Shown: positions 21,815 to 32,289, numbered from the stretch's first letter. The stretch is DNA of 64,000 nt from Hennigella sp045641165 (GCA_045641165.1 JAZUGL010000006.1:1-64000), one strand, 5' to 3'. Program-made: numbers and translations. Notes: generated from the letters alone by a model not told the origin.

Positions 21815-23818
21815 TTAAGCTTTAACTAGATTTCTATAAAGGTCAGTAGTAATTTCTGCATCTGGCAAGTTAGGGAATGTTTTCATAAAGTCATCCGCCT
21901 TAGAACCAGAAATAGTAATTTGTTTAGTTGGTGTTCCTTTGTTTAGGATAGATAGTGTAGTATCGCAAGGAACAAAGGCATACGCCTCACAATCAATATT
22001 GATTGTACTTTCAAAACTTGTACAATTATACATAAAATCTTTACCAATATATTTAGCTGTATTTGGGATAGACATTCTTGAGTTTCATGCTATACAAGCA
22101 TCCATAAAGTTATCACCAATTATTTCAATTTTTGATGGAATCGTGAATGTAGGGCCTGTTGGGTCTTCAGCATTTGCACCCACAAACTTTTCACAGCCTT
22201 CAAGGAAAGCATCACCAATAACTTCAACTGTGTCTGGAATTTTAAATGGTTGCGCATCTGTTGCTGATCAACCAACAAAGTTAGCACAACCTGACATGAA
22301 GTTGTCACCAATGTAAACTAATTTAGTTGAGCTTTGAGGATCCACAGTAGGGAAAACTATTCCTCCAGTAAATGCTGTACAGTCAGCAAGGAAGTTGTCA
22401 CCAATTGCTGCAACTTTATCACCAATATAAACTGTTGTGTTGAATGCTGCTCTTGTAATAGCAGTAATTTCTTCATGAGTATTCAAATCATATGCTGTAA
22501 TATCGTTGGCACTTTCAACTGTGTCTTTATTTAATCTAATTCAATGTTGATCACCAGAATCTTTATAGAAGTAATCAGTTGAGCCAATAACTGGGCTTTG
22601 GATATTAATAGAAATTTCATCATACAATTCAGAATTTTTCTTTTGAGCTCTTAGTGTCAAATTAGAGTTTTCTAAACCCTTAATTGTTAGTAAACCATCG
22701 CTCATTGTTGCATATTCATCATCAACTGTTCAATCATAATCTTGAGCCTTAGCTTCTTCACCATTAAAATATACCTTATATGGAACATTTTCTTGTCCAA
22801 CACTAACTGTGTCTGGACCTACAATTAATACAGAAATAACTGGTGTTGGTTGAACATTTATACCTAATGTCGCTACAGTTGTTTTTGCGTCTTTTGTAAC
22901 TGTGGCAGTGATCGTTAAAGTTTTGTTAACGTCAGCTGCGCCAAGCAATACAACACCACTTTGGTCTATAGTAGAAGCAGGAGTAAAACCTTCCCCTGTT
23001 AAAGTTCATGTTATTGAATAATCAGTACCTTTAACACCAATATCATGATCTAATTCTAATGTATATTGATTTTTTACGGTTGGATCAACAAAAACTGGTG
23101 TTGTACTACCATTAATTTGAGCTCCCAAAAGTGTATATTTAGGATAAATTTTTCCATCTTGTTCAATTGTAGAAAGTTCAGTACCTTGTGTAATGTCTAC
23201 CATTTGTCCACCAATCATTGCTTGTCATCCTGTGTGAACTAAAATGTTTTGTTCTGTAGCAGCATATGTATATGTTGGAACTGGAATATTAATTTTTCCA
23301 AATGTTTGACCTGGTGTAAACTCTACATCTGCTGGGCCGCTATAACTTACTGACCCTTGAACGCCAGGAATATCTGTTCTTTGGAAATGAACCATATATA
23401 AAGTTTGTGTAAACTTAGCATAAGCTTGAGTAACACTAGTTACTAGGTCGCTTGCAGATCATGGTTGAGTACAAGTAGGGTCTTTATATCAACCATCGAA
23501 TGCAGACCCCTCTAATGTTGCTGTTGGTTTTGTTACGGTTGCTCATGGCATTCCTGATTTAACCTTAACAATTGTTTGACCAGAGAATTTTGCTGATTCA
23601 TAACCAGATCCTGGCAAAAATTCAACTTTAACATAAGTAGCTGCATTATCTTCAGTACTTGTTAAGTTTACTTTATTATTTGCTTTAACTGCATGACTTG
23701 TAGTCATTACAGTTGCTGCAGCTGCAGCAGCTAAAGATGTTAAACCTAAAGCTGAAGCAATTGCAATACCATTAAAACGTTTAGATTTTAATAGTTTTAT
23801 TTTGTTTGTTTTTGACAT
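21815..23818 (-). CDS. BspA-like leucine-rich-repeat surface protein 2
   Basis: This 667-residue protein has a basic N-terminus and an Ala-rich signal sequence (about residues 16-42, ASALGLTSLAAAAAATV) without a lipobox cysteine. Next come InlB B-repeat-like segments (FDGWYKDPTCTQPW near 105) and Ig-like or bacterial Big domains over roughly 230-410. The C-terminal 220 residues are LRR repeats with the unit I-G-D-x-F-(L/M)-x-x-C. The last 20 residues share the pattern FPNLPD...TDLYRNL with the neighbour at 23938. It is probably exported and host-facing. Seven or more TGA codons are read as Trp. Confidence 0.85.
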
Positions 23819-23885
23819 ATTTTATTTTTTTCCTTCTGTCTTTATTTATTTGACTACTATATTATATAAAATAATATAGATAAAA

Positions 23886-23918
23886 CAAAAAAATAAAAGA
23901 ACAAGCAGTTCTTTTATT
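23886..23918 (-). terminator. terminator of BspA-like gene 3
   Basis: AATAAAAGAAC and GTTCTTTTATT pair around a five-base loop; a T run follows on the minus strand. Confidence 0.8.
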
Positions 23919-23937
23919 GTTTTAGGGGTGTTTTTTG

Positions 23938-25032
23938 CTACTTTTGAGTAAGGATTCTATATAAAGAGGTTGTTGTTTGCTCGTCAGGCAAGTCAGGGAA
24001 TGCCCCAACAAAGTCGGCTTTTGTTGCACCATCAATATAGATTGTGTATGAAGTTATGTTATCAGTACATGACATAGTCCCAACATTACCTGTAATAAAG
24101 TTTTCAATAGGTGTATCTATTGTTATGGTCTTACCAGCAGTATATAAACCTTTGCAGTTGAAAAATAGGTTGATACCTACATCTGTTAAGTTTTGACTAA
24201 AGTAGAAGTCTTGTGCAAAGCTTGTACAGCCGCTCATAAAATCGTTGCCTATAACCTCTAAGCTATCAGCAAATTCAATTTCTTGGTTGAAAGTTGAACA
24301 ACCGCACATAAATGAACTAGAAACACATTTTAAGTTATTACATACTGTAAAGTCAATTGTTTGATCAAAAGACGTATCATTTTCCATAAAACTTTCAGCT
24401 ATATATGTTAAATTTGAATTACTATCGGCAGTTAAGAATGTAACATCACCATCAAAATTAGGACAATTTGCTAAAAATCCTATTGGTAAATACATAATGT
24501 TAGATCCAACTTCAATATCATATTTGTTTTCGGAATTACCAAAATCTGTTCTTTGGATATTTTTTGTTTCTGCTGTACCAACTTTAGTCAATTCAATAGA
24601 TTTTTCAAATGAACACAAAGTGTCTAATGTACATATTCATTTATTGCCTTCTGAATCAATAGCAAAAACATTATTGCTTTCAGAAGCTTCGTAAGTTGCT
24701 TTAAAATTTACATTTGAAGTTATTTGTTCATCTCAGTCAACTTTTCTAGAACCTTCAAACCAACTTTGAAATTTATAACCATCTTTTTCAGGAATAGGTA
24801 AATCACGTACATAAGTTCCAGAAACAACCGGTTTAGATCAAGATGTTTCTCCTTTAATATTTCCTCCATCAAGATCTAATGTAACCTGACACAAAACAAT
24901 AGGTTGTGGACCAGATGGTTTAGTTAAATATAAATAGGTCATAACACCTGTTGATACAATACCAGCACCCATTAAACCGCCAAAAACACCTGCAAGGATT
25001 TTTAGTTTTTTGTTTTGATCCATATTAGACAT
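23938..25032 (-). CDS. BspA-like leucine-rich-repeat surface protein 3
   Basis: This 364-residue protein has one N-terminal membrane helix (about residues 10-35, AGVFGGLMGAGIVSTGVMTYLYL). An InlB B-repeat-like stretch follows (GYKFQSWFEGSRKVDW near 77), then LRR repeats such as VIGNDFMSGCTSF, ending in FPDLPD...TSLYRIL. That tail resembles the tail of the gene at 21815, so the two are tandem paralogues. I chose ATG 25032 because TATAAT (25043-25048) would start transcription a few bases before it. ATGs at 25053 and 25023 are alternatives. Confidence 0.8.
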
Positions 25033-25042
25033 AATTATTACT

Positions 25043-25048
25043 ATTATA
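25043..25048 (-). promoter_or_regulatory. -10 box of BspA-like gene 3
   Basis: TATAAT on the minus strand, ten bases before ATG 25032; the leader would be four or so bases, so effectively leaderless. Confidence 0.5.
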
Positions 25049-25114
25049 AACAAAATCTATTTTTAAAGTTAATAATAGATATATTTTTTAGAATACTGCC
25101 ATTTAAAAAATAAA

Positions 25115-25141
25115 TTAGCACTCTAACCAATAATGTGCTAA
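25115..25141 (+). promoter_or_regulatory. CIRCE operator of lon
   Basis: TTAGCACTC, nine bases, then ATGTGCTAA matches the HrcA-binding CIRCE element (TTAGCACTC-N9-GAGTGCTAA) at 16 of 18 positions. It ends 24 bases before the lon ATG. The N9 spacer TAACCAATA is the same as at clpB. Confidence 0.9.
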
Positions 25142-25165
25142 AATAGTAATACGGAGGGTTTATAT

Positions 25166-27532
25166 ATGAAAAACCAAACTGTTAAGAATTTGTTAATAAC
25201 TAGAGGAGTTATTTGCTATCCTCATATTTCTAAAACTATAGAGATAGCTAGAGAAATATCTCTTAAGACAGTAAATGATGCTTATAACCATGGCAAAGAG
25301 ATCCTTATAACTGCTCAAATTAATCCTAAGTTAGATGAAATTAAAAAAGTAGAAGAAATCTATAACATAGGTGTTTTAGCTAAAATTGAAAAGATTGAAC
25401 TAAAAGGCAATGAAATGGCTTTAACAATCATGCCTACAAATAGAGTTTTAATAAACTCTATTGCTATAGATAGTTCTAAAAAGATTATCAAGGCTGACTA
25501 CACTTTAATTAATGATTCGCAACTATATAAAATTAATGAATCAAAAGAATTTGAAACATTACTAGAATTACTAGACAGATATGATAGTAAGATTGCAGCT
25601 AGAATTAAAAGCGTAATTATTGATAAAGAAAAAGCTGCTAAAACAGCTGATTTCATAGACTTAGTCTATGAGATAGCTAATATCTTACCAGTTCATTTTG
25701 ATCAAAAACAACAAATTCTTGCTTTAAATACATTACCTTTAAAGATTGATGCTTTAAATGGTATGTTATCTAACCCTAATGATCTATCTAAAGTAGAAAA
25801 AGAAGTTAATAAAAAACTTAATGAATCTTTAAATAAACAACAAAGAGAGTTCTATCTAAGAGAAAAGATGAGAACTATTAAAGAAGAATTAGGAGAACTT
25901 TCTTCTAAAGAAAATGACTCTTCTAATTTTAGAAAAAGATTAAGAGAAAACCCCTATCCTAAACATATTAAAGAAAAACTAGAATCAGAAATTAATCATC
26001 TAGAAGCTTCTAACCCCCAAGAAACTAGCATGATTAGAACATATATTGAATGATTATTAAATATTCCTTGGTGACAAGAAAATAAAGATAATAATGACTT
26101 TAATAAAGTAAAGAAGACTCTAGATGATTCTCACTATGGTTTAACTAAAGTTAAAGAAAGAATAGTTGAATATCTAGCAGTAAGAGCTAAATCAAGAAAC
26201 ACTAAAGCTCCTATTATCTGTTTAGTTGGTCCTCCTGGCGTAGGTAAATCTTCACTAGCTAAATCTATTGCAGATGCTTTAAATAAACCATTTGTAAAAA
26301 TGGCTTTAGGTGGTGTTAAAGATGAATCTGAAATTAGAGGACATAGAAGAACATATTTAGGTTCTATGCCTGGAAGAATCATTAAAGCTATGAAAAAAGC
26401 TGGGGTAGTTAACCCATTATTCTTACTTGATGAAATAGATAAGATGTCTTCAGATCAAAGAGGTGATCCTTCTTCAGCTATGCTTGAAGTACTTGATCCA
26501 GAACAAAACTCTAGATTTTCTGATAACTACATTGAAGAAGATTATGACTTATCTAAAGTTATGTTTGTTGCTACAGCTAACTATGCAGAACAAATTCCGG
26601 CAGCTTTATATGATAGATTAGAAATTATTGAACTAACAAGCTATACAGAACTAGAAAAGTTAGCTATAGCTAAACAATATCTAATTCCTAAAGTATTAAA
26701 AGATTGTGGTCTAAGTAAAAAAGACTTAAGTTTTAAAGATGATGCTTTACTATTTATGATTAGACATTACACTTTAGAAGCTGGTGTAAGAGAACTTGAA
26801 AGAATCATTAGGAAAATAGCTAGAAAGTTTGTTGTTGAACAACTTTCAAGCAAAAAGATTGAGCCAAAGACTATTGATATCAAAGAAGCTAAGTTTTATC
26901 TTGATAAAGAAATTTATGAATATACTTTAAAAGACAAAGAAGGTATACCAGGAGTAGTAAATGGTATGGCTTATACTTCTGCTGGTGGTGATTTACTTCA
27001 AATAGAAGTAACCAGCTTTAAAGGTAAAGGTAATGTTAAGATTACAGGTAACCTTAAAGAAACTATGAAAGAATCAGCTGAAGTAGCTTTAGGCTTTGTT
27101 AAAGCTAATGCTAAGAAGTTTGGTTTAGAAAAAGTAGACTTTAGTAAACTAGATATTCATATCCACGTCCCAACAGGTGGTATTCCTAAAGATGGACCAT
27201 CAGCTGGTGTAACATTAACTACAGCTATTATCTCTGCTTTAAGTAATAGACCTGTTAAGGCTACTTTAAGTATGACAGGAGAAATTACCTTAAGAGGTAA
27301 AGTACTAATTATTGGTGGAGTAAAAGAAAAGACTATTTCTGCTCATAGAGGTGGAGTAAATACAATTATTATTCCTGCTAGAGATGAAAGATTCTTGAAA
27401 GATGTTCCAGCTGAAGTACTAGATAACATTACTGTTCACCTAGTGGAAGACTATGAAGAAATCTATTCTATTGTCTTTTTAAATAAAGTTCTAAAGAAGA
27501 CTAGAACTATAGTTGGCAAAAAGGTTAAATAG
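25166..27532 (+). CDS. lon: ATP-dependent protease Lon
   Basis: This 788-residue protease degrades misfolded and regulatory proteins. It has the N-terminal LAN domain, a central AAA+ module (GPPGVGKSS at about 355-363, Walker B FLLDEIDKM) and a C-terminal Ser-Lys dyad (Ser679 in KDGPSAGVT, Lys720 in GGVKEKT). The ribosome site GGAGGG stands 7-12 bases before the ATG. The CIRCE element just upstream predicts HrcA-type heat-shock control. The gene ends in a long hairpin terminator. Confidence 0.97.
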
Positions 27533-27560
27533 TTTAGAGTTTTATTAACCAAAAAATGAG

Positions 27561-27599
27561 TTTGTTACAAAAAGTTTTTGTGACAAATTTATTTTTTTA
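27561..27599 (+). terminator. lon terminator
   Basis: TTTGTTACAAAAA and TTTTTGTGACAAA pair with one G-U, followed by a T-rich run. The end touches the ATG at 27599. Confidence 0.8.
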
Positions 27600-27652
27600 T
27601 GACTAGTACTATATGGGAAATACCCTTAAAGGGTATCAAAAAGTATGGATAA
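27599..27652 (+). other. out-of-frame leader reading frame homologous to the N-terminus of the 59660 gene
   Basis: ATG 27599 opens a 17-codon frame, MTSTIWEIPLKGIKKYG, matching the start of the gene at 59660 (MTSSIWELPHIGVDN). It is one base out of frame with the ORF at 27645. Compared with 59660, one G of a GGGG run is missing (GGGTA instead of GGGGTA). The segment also holds a hairpin, ATACCC-TTAAA-GGGTAT, at 27620-27636. Confidence 0.65.
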
Positions 27653-27938
27653 ATCTGAAATTTCTAAACTCTATAATGTAGTTAAGATAATAAGCGCAAA
27701 AGAATTAGTGCAATTATCTAAAACATACAAAGACAATAAAGAAACAATTATCGTGTTAATGTGCAAGAAAGAAGCTAAAGCTAGAGTTCCAAAGTATTTT
27801 GCTGAATTTGCTAAAAGGCAAGAAGCTTTTAACATGTTAATACTTACTGAAATTAGAGAAATTAAGGTTAGATTGGTCAAGATTGAAAATAGATTAGATA
27901 AACATGAGCAATTGTTTAAACAACACGGCTGGATGTAG
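27645..27938 (+). CDS. small coiled-coil protein, probable frameshifted family member
   Basis: This 97-residue basic protein is of unknown function. Residues 60-95 (REIKVRLVKIENRLDKHEQLF) form heptads typical of a coiled coil. It shares its ending with the gene at 592 and its plan with 59319-59660. The natural start is doubtful. Homology to the 59660 gene continues upstream into another frame, so this is either a truncated gene using an internal ATG or a frameshifted copy. Its last third is repeated just downstream. Confidence 0.6.
   Translation: MDKSEISKLYNVVKIISAKELVQLSKTYKDNKETIIVLMCKKEAKARVPKYFAEFAKRQEAFNMLILTEIREIKVRLVKIENRLDKHEQLFKQHGWM
27771..27840 (+). repeat. direct repeat, unit 1
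   Basis: A 64-base core from 27777 recurs exactly 180 bases downstream with one mismatch (AGAGTT versus ACAGTT). Confidence 0.95.
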
Positions 27939-27947
27939 AATGCATAA

Positions 27948-28143
27948 AAAGAAACCAAAGCTACAGTTCCAAAGTATTTTGCTGAATTTGCTAAAAGGCA
28001 AGAAGCTTTTAACATGTTAATTCTAGAAAGATTAGATAGGATTGAAAATAGACTAACACATGTTGAAACTAGGCTAGATAAGCATGACCAGTTGTTTAAA
28101 GACTTAATCAAAGCCAACAGCTTAATAGATCCTACTATCTAAA
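27948..28143 (+). pseudogene. duplicated C-terminal module of the small coiled-coil gene
   Basis: The frame continues that of the 27645 ORF after TAG and TAA stops. It encodes TKATVPKYFAEFAKRQEAF, matching the upstream copy, and then a different coiled-coil end (LDRIENRLTHVETRLDKHDQ). It lacks a start codon at the homologous position; an ATG at 28014 could make a 42-residue peptide. It is best seen as a tandem partial duplication that is now silent or only partly used. Confidence 0.65.
27951..28020 (+). repeat. direct repeat, unit 2
   Basis: Second copy of the repeat at 27771-27840, offset exactly 180 bases and in the same reading frame. Confidence 0.95.
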
Positions 28144-28193
28144 ACTAGTTTGCAATAACTTCTAAATATTCAACCATTACTATGTGAAATACA

Positions 28194-28673
28194 ATGAATA
28201 GTAATAAAGGCATGTATATTGAACAATTGGTCGACCGGACAATTGTTTATTATCAATCTAATAATTTAGGACTATTAGAAAAAAGACAAATACCTATTAA
28301 AGTTCTAAAGCATATTAATGAAACAACTATAGTAGCTAAACTAATAGCTAAAGCTAAAGTTGATTATTTTGGCTATATTAATCACAAATATATCGAAATA
28401 GAATGCAAACAAACTGTCCATGAATACTTTGATTTAAAGCTAATAAAAACACACCAGCTTGAATATCTTAAGCAAGTTTCAGGTATGTGTTTAAGCTATA
28501 TTTTTATCTATTTTGAAAGATATAACGAAGTTATAGCTATTAGTTATCAAAACTTAATGCTAGCTAAAAAAGAAAATAAAAAGAATGCTATACCTTTTAA
28601 TTTGATCAAAAAGCATGGCATTCAACTAGAAATAATCTACCCAGGAATCTTAAATTTAGCTAAGTTGTTTTAG
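28194..28673 (+). CDS. recU: Holliday junction resolvase RecU
   Basis: This 159-residue nuclease resolves Holliday junctions in Gram-positive bacteria and Mollicutes. NKGMYIEQLVDRT at the start, the catalytic stretch KVDYFGYINHKYIEIECKQT (Asp, Glu-x-Lys, near residues 63-82) and IKTHQLEYL follow RecU order. No SD is obvious. A TACTAT box lies about 10 bases before the ATG. It overlaps the convergent rpiB by 18 bases. Confidence 0.9.
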   Translation: MNSNKGMYIEQLVDRTIVYYQSNNLGLLEKRQIPIKVLKHINETTIVAKLIAKAKVDYFGYINHKYIEIECKQTVHEYFDLKLIKTHQLEYLKQVSGMCLSYIFIYFERYNEVIAISYQNLMLAKKENKKNAIPFNLIKKHGIQLEIIYPGILNLAKLF

Positions 28674-29576
28674 AAAATTTGGAATAGATGCTTGGTCAGT
28701 AATTTTTAACTTAGAAAATTTCTTAGAATCAAACTCAAAACCTAGGCCATTAATTGCCTTAAAATTTTGACCAGGTTTTGTAGCAATAAATTTATCTACG
28801 ATTTTGTTAGCTAACCCATCAGAAATGAACCTTCCACCCATAGCTAAAACGTTAGCACCATATTTTTGTCTTGCAATTTGTGCAGAAAGGGGTGAAAAAC
28901 AGATAGAACAATTTAAAGCTTTAAATTTGTTAATAGTATTAGCAATTCCAACTCCACTACCACAAATTGCTATACCTAATTTAGCATTTTTTGCATTCAA
29001 ACCAAGGACTAAAGCATAAAGTGAGTAAGCAGTAGAATCTAGGCTATGTGTTCCGGCATCAATAATCTTGTATTTTTTAGCATGCAAATGAGCAATGACT
29101 TTTTGTTTAAGTTTATAGCCAGCATGATCAGAAGCAATAATGATACTTTTTCCGTTAAATCTAGTTGCTTTCTTTCCGCTTTTGAATGACTTGTGCATGA
29201 TAGCTAATCTTTCAATATGCCTGTCACCTTCAAATTCATTCATCAAGAAGTTTAAACAATATTGTCTTGTTTGTTTCACATTAATGAAACTTAATGGTAG
29301 AACCATTAAAGTAGCATCATTATGCTTTCTGCTTAATGTTGCTATCTCTTTTTCTAATGGGTAAGAAACACAAATACCTTTTTGTTTAGAAAAATATAAA
29401 AATGGCAAAAAACCATCATTATCTAAAACAATAGTTTTAGCATCATGCATCTTTTTTAAAACCTTAGGGAAAACTTTTAATCAGTTTTTCTCATTGAAAT
29501 AGAAAACTTCGTTAGGTTTAAATCCTAATCTAGGTTTAATTTTAATATTCTCGTTGACTAATAAAATGACTTTCAT
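28656..29576 (-). CDS. rpiB: ribose-5-phosphate isomerase B, single-chain tandem form
   Basis: This 306-residue protein is twice the usual RpiB length (about 150). Residues 143-280 are a full RpiB domain with ASDHAG (Asp150, His151) and ICGSGVGIAN (Cys205). Residues 43-127 match the C-terminal half of RpiB (RKHNDAT with His85; EFEGDRHIER with Arg119 and Arg123). The His85-Arg119-Arg123 spacing (34 and 4) equals His99-Arg133-Arg137 of E. coli RpiB. In the second domain these residues are lost, and in the first the Asp-His and Cys are lost. RpiB interconverts ribose- and ribulose-5-phosphate. Confidence 0.85.
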
Positions 29577-29599
29577 GTTCTAATTATATTATTAGTGGT

Positions 29600-29620
29600 C
29601 AATTTGATATAATCAAATTG
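29600..29620. promoter_or_regulatory. perfect 9-bp inverted repeat over a -10-like box upstream of guaB
   Basis: CAATTTGAT-ATA-ATCAAATTG is a perfect palindrome and contains TATAAT at 29608-29613. It is a candidate operator for guaB (ATG 98 bases on) or for divergent rpiB. Confidence 0.45.
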
Positions 29621-29717
29621 AATATATAAGAAGGCATTTAATTTACATTTTTATTAAATATTTGTTTTCTTTTAATTTAAAACCTGTAAAATCATATAAA
29701 CACAAAGAGGTAAGATA

Positions 29718-31217
29718 ATGTCAAAGATTTTAGATGAAGTTGCTCATACATTTAATGAATATTTATTGATTCCAAACTATAGTGATGCAACAAATATTCC
29801 TTCTAATGTAAGCTTAAAGACTCCATTAACTAAGTTTAAAAAGGGCTCTAAGCCAAAAATTAGAATGAATATCCCAATGGTTAGTGCTATTATGCAATCT
29901 GTTTCAGGTGATAGACTAGCTATTGCTTTAGCAAAAGAAGGTGGAGTATCATTCATCTTTGGTGCTCAAACTATTGAAAATGAAGCTAAGATGGTTAAAG
30001 CAGTTAAAGATTACAAAGCTGGCTTTGTAGTTAGTGATTCAAATTTAAAAGAAACACAAACTTTAGCTGATGTTCTTGCTTTAAGAAAGAAAACAGGACA
30101 CTCAACAATTGCTATTACCTCTGATGGTACTTCTAATGGTAAATTACTAGGTTTAGTAACATCTAAGGACTATCGTCCTAACCGTATGGATAAAGCAACT
30201 AAGATCAAAAAGTTTATGACTCCTTTGAAAAACTTAGTTGTAGCTAGATTAGGTATTTCATTAGATAAAGCTAATGACTTAATTTGAGATAACAAAATTA
30301 ACCAATTACCTGTTGTAGATAAAAAGGGTAATTTAAAATACTTAGTCTTTAGAAAAGACTATGATCAACATGAAATGTTCCCTAATGAATTACTTGATGA
30401 CAAGAAAAGATACATTGTTGGTGCAGGTATTAACACTCGCGACTACAAACAACGTGTTCCTGCTTTAGTTAAAGCTGGAGTAGACATAGTATGTCTTGAT
30501 AGCTCAGATGGCTTTACACAATGACAAGCTGATGCTATTAAATGAATTAAGGGTCGTTATCCTTCTTTGCCTGTAGGTGCAGGAAACGTAGTAGATAGAA
30601 AAGGCTTTAGATTCTTAGCTGATGCTGGTGCTGACTTTGTCAAAGTTGGTATTGGTGGTGGATCAATTTGTATTACAAGAGAAACAAAAGGTATAGGTAG
30701 AGGACAAGCAACTTCAGTTATTGATGTTTGTAAAGAACGTGATAAATACTTAAAAGAAAAAGGTGTTTATGTTCCTATCTGTTCAGATGGTGGTATTGTT
30801 TTAGACCATCACATCACATTAGCTTTAGCTATGGGTGCAGACTTTGTTATGCTTGGTAGATACTTTGCTAGATTTGATGAATCACCAAGTAACAAAGTAA
30901 CAATCAATGGTACATTCTATAAAGAATACTGAGGCGAAGGCTCAGCAAGAGCTAGAAACTGACAACGTTACGATTTAGGTGGCGATGCTAAACTTAAATT
31001 TGAAGAAGGTGTTGATAGTTATGTTCCTTATGCTGGTCATTTAAGCGACAACGTAAGAATGTCACTTGAAAAAGTAAAATCAACAATGTGTAACTGTGGT
31101 GCTTTATCAATTGCAGAACTACAAGACAAAACTACTTTAACACTTGTTAGTGCAACTTCAATTGTTGAAGGTGGCGCACACGACGTTGTCTTAAAAGATA
31201 AGGTTGATACAAAATAA
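29718..31217 (+). CDS. guaB: IMP dehydrogenase
   Basis: This 499-residue enzyme makes XMP from IMP with NAD. The catalytic loop GGGSICITRE carries Cys318, followed by the flap. The two CBS regulatory repeats lie at about residues 95-215 (GLVTSKDYRP near the middle). SDGG and MLGRYFARFDE give the phosphate site. An AGAGG ribosome site precedes the ATG. It faces guaA across a shared terminator, so the two GMP-making steps sit together but on opposite strands. Confidence 0.96.
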
Positions 31218-31241
31218 AAAAGAGCATAAGCTCTTTTTTTA
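31212..31241. terminator. bidirectional terminator between guaB and guaA
   Basis: AAAAAGAGC and GCTCTTTTT pair around ATAA, with T runs on both strands. Confidence 0.85.
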
Positions 31242-32198
31242 TTCTCATTCAATTGTGCCTGGCGGCTTAGAAGTAATATCGTAAGCTACTCTGTTTATTC
31301 CATTTACTTCTGCAGTAATTCTTTTTGAGATCTTATCAAGCAATGCATATGGTAGTGGAGCAAACTTAGCTGTCATAGCATCTTTTGATAAAACTGCTCT
31401 AATGACAACTAAGTTGTCAAATGAACGTTTACCATTTTTAATTCCTGTAGATCTTACACCTGGGACAACACAGAAGTATTGTCATAGTTTCTTATAAAGA
31501 CTAGTTTTTTCAATCTCTTGTCTGATAATAGCATCAGCTTCTTGAATAAGTTTAATCTTATAAGGTGTTACTTCACCAATAGATCTAACACCTAAACCAG
31601 GTCCTGGGAATGGTTGTCTATTAACTAATTGACTTGGTAAACCAAGTTTCTTACCAACCAATCTAACTTCTGGTTTATATAAATACTTTAGAGGTTCAAC
31701 TAAACCTAATTTAAGGTCTTTAGGTAATCCACCTACGTTGTGGTGAGATTTAATTACATTACCTTTTTTAGTTTTAGATTCAACTATATCAGGATAAATA
31801 GTTCCTTGTGCTAACCATTTTAAGTTCTTAATACTTTTAACACATGATTTGAAAACATCAATAAATGTTTTACCAATGATTTTTCTTTTTCTTTCAGGAT
31901 CTGTTACACCTTTTAATCTTGTAAAGTAAGTCTTTTGTGCATTAACATAAACGAAGTTTACTCCTTTAAAAACTTTCTTAAATGTTGTTTGAACTAGTTT
32001 ACCTTCATTCTTTCTCATTAAACCAGTATCAACAAACACACATGTTAATTGTTTACCAATAGCTTTGTAAACTAAAGCAGCAGTAACTGCTGAGTCTACT
32101 CCACCAGATAAAGCACAAATAACTTTTCCTTTACCAACTTGCTTTCTAATAGCTTTAATTTGTTCAGTAATAAATTTACTTGTATTAATTTTTCTCAT
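31239..32198 (-). CDS. guaA: GMP synthase, ATP-pyrophosphatase subunit only
   Basis: This 319-residue protein turns XMP to GMP. It begins directly with the synthetase domain: ICALSGGVDSAV (PP-loop, near residue 30) and later QPFPGPGLGVR and the C-terminal dimer region ending KPPGTIEWE. The N-terminal class I glutaminase of normal GuaA (about 200 residues) is missing. The bases upstream are a short AT-rich gap and the tuf terminator, so it was not simply mis-started. It may use free ammonia or a separate glutaminase, as in archaea. Confidence 0.92.
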
Positions 32199-32244
32199 AT
32201 GTTATTATTCTACACTCATTTATTTAAATATGGAATATTTAAAT

Positions 32245-32274
32245 AAAAAAGAAGCCCATGTGGGCTTCTTTTTA
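32245..32274 (-). terminator. tuf terminator
   Basis: AAAGAAGCCCA and TGGGCTTCTTT pair and are followed, on the minus strand, by a T run. Confidence 0.85.
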
Positions 32275-32289
32275 GTTAGTTAGAGAAAA

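Noticed and set aside
23938..24618. Separate gene starting at the internal ATG 24618
   Set aside because: The frame continues upstream through TGA codons to the N-terminal anchor at 25032.
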